A stretch of DNA of 64,000 bases, taken from the NCBI RefSeq assembly GCF_030272615.1, contig NC_081405.1, positions 154,232,613 through 154,296,612 of the forward strand, given 5' to 3'. The DNA is from Cryptomeria japonica (Eukaryota > Streptophyta > Pinopsida > Cupressales > Cupressaceae). The notes beneath the pieces were generated by a model. The model was not told the DNA's origin and searched no databases. It was given only the letters and a program-made list of their open reading frames with translations. Both the position numbers and the translations under genes were made by a program. This document shows, piece after piece, positions 47,251 through 59,220 of this stretch. Every line of letters begins with the position of its first letter. Positions within the stretch are counted from its first letter, which is position 1.

Positions 47251-49439
47251 GTACGAAGAATTTTTAAGGCTTGGATGCTGACTCATTCCTGAGGGAGTAG
47301 TTTGAAGGTTTCTCCTAAGTCAAGGTTGATTAGACAAGCGAGGACGATGGTTTCAGAGGCATAAAAGGATTGGATAGCTTCTAAGTTAGAGATGGGAGAT
47401 CACAAATTTCTTTGAGAAATCAGAGCTCGAGTTTCTTGTTGTCAGGGATTCTGAAGCAGAATTTGTCCAATCAAGGAGGAATAAAATCATAACAAAATCG
47501 TTCACAATAGATGAGCCTTAGCAGGATGTAGTGGATTTGATAGGCATGACTTCTAGAGTCTATAGTCATGTTGAAAAACACCAAAATGATGATTTTTCAC
47601 ATGAATGAGCATCACCAAATGAAGTGTTAAAAGGTTATAAATACAATGGAGTGGTGACTTAATTGGTAGAAGAGAAAAGAAACCTTTTTCATTATCTGAG
47701 AGTGGTTTTTTCCTCAGAAAGGTAGATGATGTTTGAGCAGGATCGTGCATGGAGTTGTTGTGTGCTTTGTGATACCGGATGGATATTTTTTTGTTTTCTC
47801 CTATGTGAGTTTGTTTACTGTCAAAGGGGTTGTGAAAGTGAGAAGGATTGCTAGAGTGGGTGTGAAAGCCTTTTCTTATCAAGAAAGGCCAAGCATGGCA
47901 CATCCTCTACTTCTACTCTGCCACAAGATGGCAGGGGGTTTGAAGAAGGAGCCCGCAAAGGAATGAAAGAAGGATTTATTTGGGTGGGGAGTAGAAGCCA
48001 GTCATCTTTGTGACGACATGGAAGCTGGAACCCCTCCTCAACATATTACATTTACCCTAAAGCTCCTCTTTCCACTTTCCCTGATCGTGGGCATGAAGGC
48101 TCGAGCTCCTCTTTCCATTTTCTTTATTCCTGGGCATGAAGGCTTCCTCCTCTATTTGGAAATGATTTGTTGGACAAAACGTAACATCTCACATTCCATC
48201 TAAAGGCATAAATGTGATAATGGCATGGCTCAAGCAGTTTTGCAAGTTGTATAGTCATTGGGGTTCCTTTTCTGGTTCCAGTAGTCATTCTAGACTCTAG
48301 GTGAAGGGAGCAAGTTGTATAGTCATTTACAGAGAAAATGAAAAGCATTTAGTGTTAAGCTTTGTGCAGGTTCTTGAAGGAGTTATATATAAATTTATTT
48401 TGTGACGGTCGACGGAAGTACTAATTTTATTCAATAGAAATTAAATTCTAATCTATTTCTCTCCAGTGTATAATTCTATCTCTTTCAAATGATCAAAATC
48501 ATGAATTTTAACTATTTTCAGTTGTTGCATTGTTATGGTGTATGTAATTTTTCATTTAATGTTTCCTATTATGCCCAGGAATGCAAAATTCTTGTTATTC
48601 TGGAATCATATTAAGGATTCACCTCATTGTAATTGGTGGGCGGATTATAGGTGTGAGTAAATGCCAACTTTATGGAGGAGGGAAAACATGTACATGATAG
48701 TCATAGAGCACCTCCATATATATTACATAAACATCCATAGCATATAAAATCATAAGAGTATTAAGAATGAAATTATCAAACACCACAATAGATAGGAATA
48801 CAACATAATTAGTAAAACATGCATGCAACTCAATTAAAGGGAATATCTTTTGAGGATCCAATTCCATGATAGATGTTATAGACAAATCACAATTTCATAA
48901 TAAAAGGCAAACAAGAAAACACATTCACCCACAATGTATCAACTATTATAATTGGAAGGTCACTTCACCAAGTCAACATCAAGACAACAGACCAGTGCCT
49001 TATCCTAGGGCATAGAGTCACTTACAATTCAAAGACAACCTGATAATAAACTTCAATAAGATTCATTTGCAGATAAATAGGAATGAATATGCCATTACAT
49101 ACACAACTAAGATTCATATGTAAACTGAAAAACCCTTGACCATTCAATTCACAGTGAAAACATAAATTCAACACAAAGACAATTATTTGAAGATCTCAAA
49201 CTGCAAATGATATTGATATTATATTCATAATGATATCAAAAACTAAATTCAAAATGTGATTCAGCTATGCACTTATCAAATTATTGAATATTTGAACTAT
49301 TATAACTATATCAGAGTTTTCAACATCAATAAAAGTGGCCAACTGGCCATCCCTCTCTACCGATCAAAAAGAAAAAGTGGTCATCCCTCTCAAATTTGGA
49401 ATCCTCTTATAAGATGAGGATTCAACAAGCTTAGAATTA
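47250..49439. other. Spacer downstream of the second hAT-element frame
   Basis: No recognisable domain in either strand. Several frames of 60-116 codons exist but show no family motif or codon pattern. A 3' untranslated part of the frame at 49440-52847 is probable near its right end. Confidence 0.5.
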
Positions 49440-52400
49440 CTATGAGGAATCTTGGGTAGCAACCTGACATTTCTTATTTTGCTTTAGCATGGCTTGCCAC
49501 CTATCCACCTCTTTGTCTATTGGCCAACTGAATGCCTTTACCTCTTCCAACTTTGCAACTAACTCTGTCCATCTGTCATCTGTAACTGCCCTGGCCTCAA
49601 CAATAAACTTTGCATGGTCAACCTCAACCTTGAACAGTGAATCAAGCATATCGTTAAGGAAATCAGCATCAACTTGTTCATCTATATGCTTGATTGTTTC
49701 TTCTTCCTCCATAATCAAATCAAATTCTCTGGTCCAATCAGAAACTTTTTTTGAATCTCCATTACTACCATAAATTGAAGGCACCAATTTACTATAACCT
49801 TCCCCAAATGTCTGCAATTTTTCATTTATAAGCACATCATTCCCTATGAAAAATGCATAAGTTGCATTCATTACCTCCACCATGTCTTTAGTGTCAATAA
49901 TCTTGGGAGGAAACTCGTCACTATACATCATTGCAGTATCTAACTTATCCATTAATCTACTTCTTCCTGACCAAACATTGAACAAAGATCCAAGAAAAGT
50001 GACAGCCTCGGAGGATGTTTTGCTTGCCTCGTTCAAAGAAATGTGCAAATCATGCACTAACATCAATTTTCCTTTCAATACATTAATCTTGTGTTTCAGA
50101 ATTCCTGACACAACACAGATAGCCTTGACATTTTTTTCCTTTTCAATCTTTTCAATTTTCTCTGTGTATTCCTCCATTTTTGTTGTCACATCAGTTGGTA
50201 TTTCTTGTACTTGTTTTGTAATCTATATTGGAGGGGGCGCATTTACATTTTTTTCTTTCAACTCCACTAACTCTTCCTCCAGAGTGCCCTTCTTCATCAG
50301 TGTCTCTTCATATTTTTTAGATAATGCAATCAATTGGCTATATGTTTCTGTGTATCTTCTTAACAAATCCTCTGTTTTTCATAAATTCATGAAAGAAACT
50401 TGAGTCAAAAATGAGACAATATCCATGTCAGTTATGTTCTGCAAATTCTAGATCATTCTGTCAGCTTTCTTTTCTACTTGGATATTTAGAAGGTGGGGAT
50501 TTTGAGTGGAAGGGGCCAAAGACCAAGCAGCAAGTGTCTTTGACTTAGGATTAAATCCTGATCCTCTTATTACGTCTCCAATTTCAAATTCAATTTTAAA
50601 CATTGGGTTCTATTGCTTCCTAATTTGATCAATAATAAAAATAGACTAGATATCCCAGTCAGGCATCATAATCATACTAGTACTCTTAATCAATTGTCTT
50701 GCCTGTTCCACAGATATTTGCTCCCTATTAGGATCATATTCCTACAGTGCCTTGATGATCTCCTCTTTCTTTTCTATATTTCCTTCCTCTATGATCAATT
50801 TGTGTCTTAATTGATTGTGTTTCAACCTTGTCAAAAAACTTTTAAATTCATCTGACTTAATAAAGTCATCATCTTTCGTGAACTCATCTAACAACATCAC
50901 ACCCTCATCAAAGCCTTGAGCAAGGGCTTTGTTTGTTTCTCCCTGTTCTTCATTCTACCTTGCTTCTATGAGATGTGTCCTTATTTGATGAAAGTAGTGT
51001 CCTTGTTCTGTAACAATTTCTCTAGCAGGGTCTCTCCTCACAATTGTACCAACCTCTTTGGTTTTTTGTTTCTTTGCAGGTGGCACTCAGGTAGATTGAA
51101 CTTCATCGCCACTCTCTATATCATCATCAGACACACTAAGTGGCCTCTTGCCATGTGAATAATGTCCATCTTGGGGGTCTTGTTTTTGAGAAGCCACTTC
51201 TGGAATTTGAGGCATTTGTTCCATCAGAGTTTCATATAAACTCAACATTTTGTTAATCCTCTCTAGGTACGGGTTATCAGGGCAAAAACCTGAGAAACTA
51301 GGATCAACAACCTTCAATATTGCTTCAACTCTCATCAAATTTTTCCATTTTCTTCTCCTTTCTTGTACTTCCTCTTTTCTCAGCAAATTTTTAACCATGT
51401 CTTCATCATCCAATGGTTCATGGTCCTTTATTGTGGCCCAAGGTGTCTTTTTTGGCAATGCATATTTAATAAATTGTTCAAGATCACAGAATCTAGACAC
51501 AGCATTAACCAACCTATATTGTTTAAGGAAATTATTTACTTCATCAAAGGAACTCCTACCAATGGTAAAATCAGACACAACGCAAAGCCTAGGAAGAAGA
51601 GAACCCTTCCTATGTTTGTCAAGGTATTCTTTTTCAACTAGGATCAATTGCCAAATAAACTCCATAAAAGCAATCCTAATTGTAACAAATTTTGGTAAAA
51701 TATGGGGAGGCTAAGGACACCCATAGACTCTGATCATAGTAAAGTTATCAAAAAGGAAAAATTCCCCCTAGTTATGTGAAATAGACCAGTTTGGAACATA
51801 CTAGTAAGGTCTCAAAACTCTCCTAACATTAATTGACAATTTCTCCCTATTTATTCCTAGCATTTCCATAATTGGCAAAACAATCCAATTTTCAAAGAAA
51901 AGGAAAGAAGAATGGGGAGAACTACTGTCCCAAACCTAGGTCCATCTTTGTATTGGCATTAAGACACTCGATTCTTCTTTGAAAAGCTCCAATTCTTTAT
52001 CCATGAACTCAACATTATAGAACAAGATTAAATGCATCAGCAATGAATAGTGCTTGAATGTAGGGTTGGGTGCACCACTCTGAATTTCAACTAGAGCATT
52101 ATGAATGTGTTCAACCACATAGCCCACATAATCATAATCTTTCTTAACATCTGGGTGTTGAATGTCCATAGCCATCATCAGTAATTCAACTGACACTATT
52201 GAATCTCCATCAAAACCCAATGCTCTGCATAATCCATAGATTGTACAATGCATATAATGGTGGAAAGGTGTGATGTCAAATGGTGGTTAGATACTATCTG
52301 GAATTATAACTGGTTTCCTATTCACCCTAGGCATGTATCCAGGCATTGCATGCTTCTTGATAACACCTTTGTATTTGTCATAATCCTCTGCAATCCACTC

Positions 52401-52847
52401 CAAATCTATATCTGTACATGCAGCAGTAGTAATCTGGAAAGCTTCAACAAAGCTAGCTCTATTAATTGAAACTAGGGCAGACTAGTTCTTTCTTCTTATT
52501 ACCCTAGATACTAGGAAATAGTGTTTGGCCAACTCTTTGATCAAATCCACATCAACATACACATCTGACACAATTAAATTTGCCATATTTAAATCCGAAG
52601 GATTTGACATCAGGACACCCTTAACCCTATTATTCCAGAAATAATGAAACATAGCAGAACTAGTCATATGAAGCATGGTCGAGTTTCTGCATTGGCTCCA
52701 TAAATCTTTCCATGCCAAATCATCTGTATTCAAAGCAACGGAAGTCCCTAGAAGCAAATCTACAAATTCTTCTTTGTATTTCTTATCCTTCTTTTCCTCA
52801 GTGGCCTTGGGCTTGGAACCTCTAGTTCCACTCGTTGCCTTGCTCAT
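49440..52847 (-). pseudogene. 1,136-codon frame of unknown family inside the hAT element, 14 in-frame stops
   Basis: I do not recognise this protein. Four long open stretches (52482-52847, 51936-52253, 51087-51665, 49440-50189) are all in one frame, and the stretches between them are also readable in that frame once single stops are ignored. The start MSKATSGTRGSKPKATEEKK has a good context (AAAATGAGC) just after a CTCTTGCAG acceptor-like site. N-terminal half: mixed helical, with WKDLWSQCRN, MFHYFWNNRV and ITPFHHYMHCTIYGLCRALG. Middle (about residues 395-605): FIWQLILVEKEYLDKHRKGS, EEVQERRRKWKNLMRVEAIL, then an acidic SVSDDDIESGDEVQ and a basic PPAKKQKTKE (NLS-like). C-terminal third: a coiled-coil-like stretch (KMEEYTEKIEKIEKEKN) and charged helices. 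No catalytic motif seen. About 11 of 14 internal stops are TAG. It lies downstream of the transposase on the same strand. Confidence 0.7.
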
Positions 52848-52949
52848 TTTAGCTGCAAGAGAAAAACTTAAACAATTTTTTGAAATTTTCCCACACCCAA
52901 CACTCTGAATTCTCCAATGTTGTTGCAGAGCTCAATTCACTGGATTACC

Positions 52950-54280
52950 TCGAAGATAGAATGCATTAATGCAATTATACAAAATCTCGACTCGATCATG
53001 CAATTTATGGTATTTGGGCATCATCACTTCTCTCAAGCCTCATTACTTGCCATACTTGCATGAACTAGCTACTATGGCATTAATTCAAAGCTAAAGTACT
53101 CGAGCGAAATTTGAATTCATGCCCTTCTATTTGATTGGTGATTGTCATTCAAAACTTTTACAGAACCTGACAAATGAGTCCACATGTCAATCCCCATCTT
53201 TAATCGCACACTCGCAACCAGTTATAACAATTTGGAAAGTAATTGACGAGTTAGCGATAATGCTACAAAATCCTATTAATCACAATCTCACAACCCCTTT
53301 TACGAATCCTCAAAGAATCTCGCGAGTGAGCGACAGCCATTGATCTTCATCAAACCCTTCAGTCGCAACCTCGCAACAACATTTGTAATATTTTTCTTTA
53401 CCTGCGAGCTGGCGACCATTACAAATCTAACAAAACAACTTATTTCATCGCAAACTCTCAACTCAAAACTTGACTTAAACCCTTGCGATCTTGCCACAAC
53501 AAGACACTTAACCGCCATCGCATGGTCGCAACACTTTTTGACTTAAGACTTACAAACCCATGAGCATGAGATGACCACAAAATCAGACCAAAACTTACCT
53601 GTCGCCAGATCACAACATAAAATGCTAAACAACTTCAAAACCTGTGAGCAAGCGATGAAACCAACTAAGTTGTGATACCAACCACATCACATGATCGCAA
53701 ATTAAAATTACTTAACCGTAAACACCTCACGACCTTCCGATAACATAAAATCACACCCAGTCGCAACCTCGCAATATAAAATGGTCAAGTGCAAAACATC
53801 TTGCGAGGTAGCGATAACTAAAATCTCCCAGTACTCGCAAGCTCGCGACCTAAACTAACTTGATGATATAGGACCTGTTTGCTAGGGATAACCATAAAAT
53901 CTCAAAACTATTTATCTCTTGACCGCAGCGACCCAACAAGTACCAACAAAAATTGATGTTTTATGTTAATTACCTTCATAAATAGACGCGAGCAGTGGCA
54001 CACAGACCATTAATGACTTACTCGCTAACTCTCGCGGCTATAATGCATGGCATCAAACCAATTCGAGACCTCGCGACCAAAGCAATTTCATTAACAATAT
54101 CCAACTCGCTAACATAAAATGCTAACACCCAAAAAAATAGAGACCTCGCGATTTAAACCCACACCAACACTCGCTAACTCGCTACTTAAATTGTCAAACA
54201 TGAAATTTATCTGCGAGTTAGAGATGAAACATTAAACATGTCTCATTGTCTGACCAACCGTTTGACCACACTTGACGTTG
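52950..54280. repeat. CG-rich motif array between the two hAT-element genes
   Basis: Motifs like GCGAGTTAGCGA, CTCGCAACC, GCGAGCTGGCGACC and CTCGCAAGCTCGCGACC recur at short intervals. The part 54015-54175 is a ~85% direct copy of 46930-47100 (CTCGCGACCAAAGCAATTTC, ATTAACAAT, ACATAAAATGCTAACACCC). It lies upstream of the second frame and downstream of the transposase, where a promoter or terminator could sit. Confidence 0.75.
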
Positions 54281-54715
54281 ACATGGACAAATAAAGAGAG
54301 GACAACTCATATTTTCAACGCATGACAACTTCGGTTTACTAGCCAACTAAGACAAAAAAAAAAACTTAAAACCCTAATCACCATGAACATCATGTTAAGC
54401 ATTTAATGTATAACAATAGAAAGGTTCTAACAGTTGTGCAATATGAATAATTTTATGGATCTTGTGACACAAATTGTTGCATTTCATGTTCAACATAATG
54501 TGGAACCAATTTACGAATAATTCAAAAAATAAATTCTAATTGTTTACTAATAATTCAAATTCACAATTAAAAATATGAAATAAGTATACGTTCTGATTGA
54601 CAAATTCAAGGAATACAACATCAAAAATCATCAATGACAATTATAGTATTGCAAATTGAAATTGTAATACGACTCAAGAACTGTAGTATAATTATAAATA
54701 CCTATAAACTGACTA

Positions 54716-57486
54716 CTAATTCACTTTAGTGACCCAGTCTGAGGCTTCTATATGCCAAGTGGACTCAAGATCCAGAAACTGACTAGTACTAACAGGTTCA
54801 TCTTTATTCTGAGTCGGGTATTCAAAAATTTCTTTGTCTTCATGCTGACTCTGAGTCTGCGATCTATCATTTGTCTCGGCACTAGCACTAGCAGTAGCAC
54901 CACCAGCTTTTAAAGTGTTGCACAACCCTCGTCTTTCATGCATGGAATTCCAGATTGCCAGTGCCCTATCATATGGAAAATCTCTAACATTATACTGAGT
55001 TACAAACAACCTCAAGCAAGTTTCCAAATTTTTGTCCAATTTGTTTATGATCTTTGATTTCAAAAGCCCTAATGCACTGAAAACTCTCTCATCTTCCACC
55101 GACCCCAATATCATTGTTTGACATAAATCAACAAGTTTCAAATATTCTGGTATTGCAATACACAATACTTCACTTTGATCTATCCTTTTCCAAAGCCTTG
55201 TGATTGATCCAGGTTCAAATGGATTCTCCAAGTCAACCAACTGTTGTTTCATAGACAATGCAAAGCGTTTACATTGTTTTCTAAGATTATCTGAATTTAA
55301 AATTCCTTCTATTGGTTGTCCATTGCAATATACATCTTTTGAAAATGTCAATATCAATTCCTCTAGTTTTTTATGAAACACCTTTATGTCATTTGGATTA
55401 TCTCCAATTGAATGCCAAAATTGAGGATACACACAACCGATGGCTCCAAGTATTTCTTCTTGAGGGAGTCTTTCACTAATCTCAGTTGAAATTTCATATG
55501 CAATAGACTTCAAATTATCACTAACAGATTTAGCAATCCTGTCAAAATCTTCCTTTTTAACTGGTAGTGCTCTGCCTCGCTTACTCGTCTTAGATCGGTG
55601 CATTGGTATCTGAAATCCTTTTACAAAGACACATAACTCATTTTTTGTCGAAATGTAAAAAAAAATCAACATGATTCAAATCTGTAATTATCTGCCACCT
55701 AAAAAACTTTGGGCTTCGCCCTGTTAGATCTGAAAATAGACCATCTAGGCTCAATCATGTCATTTTATGTAGAGTGCTATACTCATGATATACATAGTTA
55801 TGTCTTGGGCTTTCTTAACAAGTTTGTTCATTGAATCTAGCATAGGGAGAAGAGTAGCTAAAGTTAACAGAGTCTCTATATCACTTAGCTTATGTAAGAG
55901 ATCGGGACCTTTGTCTATTGTGAGGTGTTGCTCATACATTAGTCTGATCAAGGATTGATATTTTGTTAGAACTCGTTCCATTGGTCCATGCAAGGACATC
56001 CATCTGGTCTCAACATCCCTGAGAAGCTTGTTTCATGTTGTTACTTCCTTAGCAAAAATATGAAATTCTGCAAAACGTTTAGGACTTTGGCAGAAGTATG
56101 AGTGGAGCTCGTGGACCAGATCTTCAACTTTTGACACTATAGGGAAATTGCTTACAATTATGTATGGTAAATTCATTCGATGGTCCATGCAGTGAATGCC
56201 AACCATGTATGGTGCAATACTAGTTTGTAATCTTGCGCAAAGACCGGTCCTTTGACCTTGGATTACTACAGCTCCAACACACACCAACTTCTTAGCAATT
56301 GTCAAGTCATCCATACCAGCAATTTCATTAAAAGCTTTCTTAACTTCCAAATATAACTTTTCTGTTGTTGAATTGCCCCTCATTTTACGAACATAGAGTA
56401 GATGAGCTCGGCGGACGTGTTTTTTATGATATACACATGCATACAAACCCAAGCAATGTTATCTACCGCAGTAACTTCATCTATGGATAATGAAATGAAA
56501 TTTGACTCTTTTACACTCTCTTGTAAATTTTACTTTTCCACCTCAGCGAGATAGTTTTCCATTTCCCATCCAGCGTTTATTGACCAATGTGACAAAGGAT
56601 AGTGAGGAACATTTAAAAAAGATAATAAATTACTAAATTCTGGGAAATATTTCATAGGACGCCCTCTCGACAGAATATGAAAAATAACACTCATCTGAAC
56701 GGTATCCTTTCCAAATCCACTGTTACCAATCAATGTCATTTTGTGGTTATGCTCTTCATATTCTGTGGCATACTTAACATGAAGACATTCTTCCTTTTAT
56801 TTCCATCTTACTACTGGTGTATCCTTTCCGTCTATGATTTGTTTTTCATAAACCTTACCGATATGCTTTTCTATGGTGTCAAGTTTTAGCTGCATCTTCT
56901 TCTCTCTTTTAGTTTTCCAGCTACAAATCTTACACCTACATTCTATTGGTTGTTCATCATTGTTTGGGACTGGTTCAATGAATGGGTACTTTGCTACCCA
57001 ATCAATCTTAAAACTCCTTGTCATCTCCCAGTCTCGCCCCAGTTTTACTTTCCTTTTTCTTTTCTTCCTACCAACATCATCTTCAGTACTAGCATTTGCA
57101 TCCGAGTGAATTATCTCATTGTGTGTATCCCTTAGAACATATTTTGTCGTGTCAGTATTGTCATCCTCATTTGATGAATTTAACTCGATGACAATCCCAC
57201 CTTGTGGTGGTGGTTAGCTACTGTGAATGGCTTTTGCAACTACAGAAATTGATGGACCATAAACTTTGCCAATTCCAAAGAAAGACTTTATGGTAGTATC
57301 TTTAAGTCTAAGTTTTGGGCATTTTGATGGCCTCCCAATCCCTTTAGTTTCACCGCCCTGAGGAGTCTTACCCTTGTCTGACATCCCAATCCCCTCACCA
57401 CCCTAAGGAGTCTTAGTCTCACCCTTGTCTGATATATCAATCCCTTCACCACCCTGAGGAGTCTCACCCATGTCTGACTGTGACAT
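54716..57486 (-). pseudogene. hAT-superfamily transposase, ZBED/ZMYM6-like, nearly intact C-terminus
   Basis: The start at 57486 gives MSQSDMGETPQGGEGI followed by two more SDKGxTPQGGE units. A basic GRKKRKRKVKLG precedes a BED-like finger (FKIDWVAKYPFIEP, CRCKICSWKTKRE, LDTIEKHIGK; 56860-57010). Then come ISLSIDEVTAVDN (about 56480-56520), IHCMDHRMNLPYIIVSNFP (about 56140-56200; the family CMAHRxNL motif), DVETRWMSLHGPMERVLTKY, then QSLI (55930-56020), and in a 318-codon intact frame (54716-55672) SVEDERVFSALGLLKSKIIN (the hAT dimerisation region). Stops at about 57216, 56810, 56530 and 56032 and one frameshift near 56400 break it. 55610-55760 is stop-rich and ends in GGATTTCAG, so it is probably an intron. 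The Asp/Glu catalytic set was not fully traced. Confidence 0.85.
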
Positions 57487-57660
57487 CTTGAGTCTTGACC
57501 TCTCACTATGAATTAAAAGTTAAAACTAATACTATCAAGTATGAAGAAATTATTACTAACCCTCACCCATGTCTGACTGTGACATCTTGAGTCTTGACCT
57601 CTCACTATGAATTAAAAGTTAAAACTAATACTATCAAGTATGAAGAAATTATTACTAACC
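57463..57660. repeat. 99-bp perfect tandem duplication over the transposase start
   Basis: 57463-57561 and 57562-57660 are identical by eye (CTCACCCATGTCTGACTGTG ... TATTACTAACC). The copy duplicates the first start codon and following codons upstream, where the frame closes after nine codons. Confidence 0.95.
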
Positions 57661-57689
57661 TTTATGTCTTCTCAATTCTCTGAATCGGG

Positions 57690-58271
57690 AATCAGGAATG
57701 CCTGGGCCTGTCTTGCAGGATTGTAACTTTGGCCCTCTGCCCTACAATGAACTTCGATGTTCCAACTCAAATTGCAGAATGTGAATCGAGAGCTCCCAAA
57801 TTTACTAATCAGACACGAACAAATTGTAAGAAAGAGTGTATTTATATCAATCCATGATTGAATTTTTGGCGAATTGCATGGGCGTTTCAAAATGCATCTT
57901 GATTTAAGCGGGGAGAAATGGGTCCTCGAATGCTTATAATGTTTTAATTGATATTAGCGAATTTGGCTGACGTGTGCAATGAACATTTAATTTACCGTTG
58001 GCGAATTAGGTCCTGGGTAGTGGTCGTTTTACTATTTCTAGCGAATAACGGAGGTGATCTAATACGCACATCCGAGTGATTCCAGGTGAATATTACGGGC
58101 ATGCACATAGAACGGTGTGTGGTCAATGGTGAAGCCAAAATATAGTGTATCATTAACCCCGAAATTCCGAGCGATTTGACCACTATGTTGCCCTAGACTA
58201 TTTGCCATTTCCTCAAAAAAAAATTGTGGAATTCGCTAATTGGCGAAGATTCACCACTAAAAAACTCTCTG
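57690..58271. promoter_or_regulatory. Right subterminal region with TGGCGAA motifs
   Basis: TTTTTGGCGAATTGC, TTAGCGAATTTGGC, GTTGGCGAATTAGG, CTAGCGAATAACGG, GAGCGATTTGACC and TTGGCGAAGATTC lie within about 400 bp of the right end, on the upstream side of the transposase. Such clusters usually bind hAT transposase; that role is inferred. Confidence 0.6.
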
Positions 58272-58279
58272 GTGTGCAC
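58272..58279. repeat. Right target-site duplication of the hAT element
   Basis: GTGTGCAC, followed by CAAGATGGTGTGC, which continues the foldback element's terminal repeat. Confidence 0.85.
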
Positions 58280-58785
58280 CAAGATGGTGTGCAAAAAAGT
58301 GGACACACCCAAAAAAAACATGAAAAATACAAAACGCGCATGAGGTATTTCAAATTTAAAAAACCCTGTATGTGTTTAGGCTCGTTTTGCTGAGCCTAAC
58401 CAAAACTAAACCGCGTACAGGGTTTAAAGTATACTAATCGCGTACGCGGTTTAGAAACTAAAACCTCGTACGCGGTTTATAAACTAAAACCATGTACACG
58501 GTTTTAGTTTGTAAACCATGTACGCGTTTGTCTATCAATAAAATTTAAATTAATAATATGGACTTGTATGCAATTCATTTAGCATTCCATTAGGTTTTTT
58601 GGTAGGATATATACATAAAATATAATATTTAAGTATAAGTGGAATGCCACTTATACTTTAAGTTATATTTTATGTATATATTGTCAAGATGTTTGAGAAT
58701 GGTTCCAAATCTCTAAGAGTTATAATGCAGATTCTAGTTTTTTGAGTATTCTTATAAATTTCAGACTTAGTTAAATTTTAGTAAT
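58280..58785. repeat. Left inverted arm of the foldback-like element
   Basis: It includes the terminal GTGCACCAAGATGGTGTGC, five imperfect CGTACGCGGTTT-type motifs (about 58410-58530) and about 250 bp inverted relative to 62395-62735. It carries a local palindrome AAGTATAAGTGGAATGCCAC / TTATACTTTAAG (58632-58665). Confidence 0.8.

Positions 58786-59220
<435 letters not shown>

Larger units (their letters stand above)
46079..58271 (-). mobile_element. 12.2-kb hAT element with transposase and a second long frame
   Basis: It is bounded by GTGTGCAC on both sides (46071-46078, 58272-58279), the 8-bp duplication size of hAT elements. The next four bases (CAAG) also agree, so the direct repeat is 12 bp as written. 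The ends start CAAGAAAAACTTTAAG and, reversed from the right, CAGAGAGTTTTTTAG: a CA start but a weak inverted repeat. Both ends have many TGGCGAA/GGCGATTT subterminal motifs (46130-46470; 57860-58255). It contains a ZBED-type hAT transposase and a second, unrelated minus-strand frame. Confidence 0.82.

Noticed and set aside
47553-47966. Overlapping frames of 77-116 codons
   Set aside because: No family motif in either strand; composition like surrounding non-coding DNA.
49882-50403. 173-codon plus-strand frame
   Set aside because: Antisense to the long minus-strand frame 49440-52847; Ser/Phe-rich shadow without motif.
51250-51714. 154-codon plus-strand frame
   Set aside because: Shadow of the same minus-strand frame.
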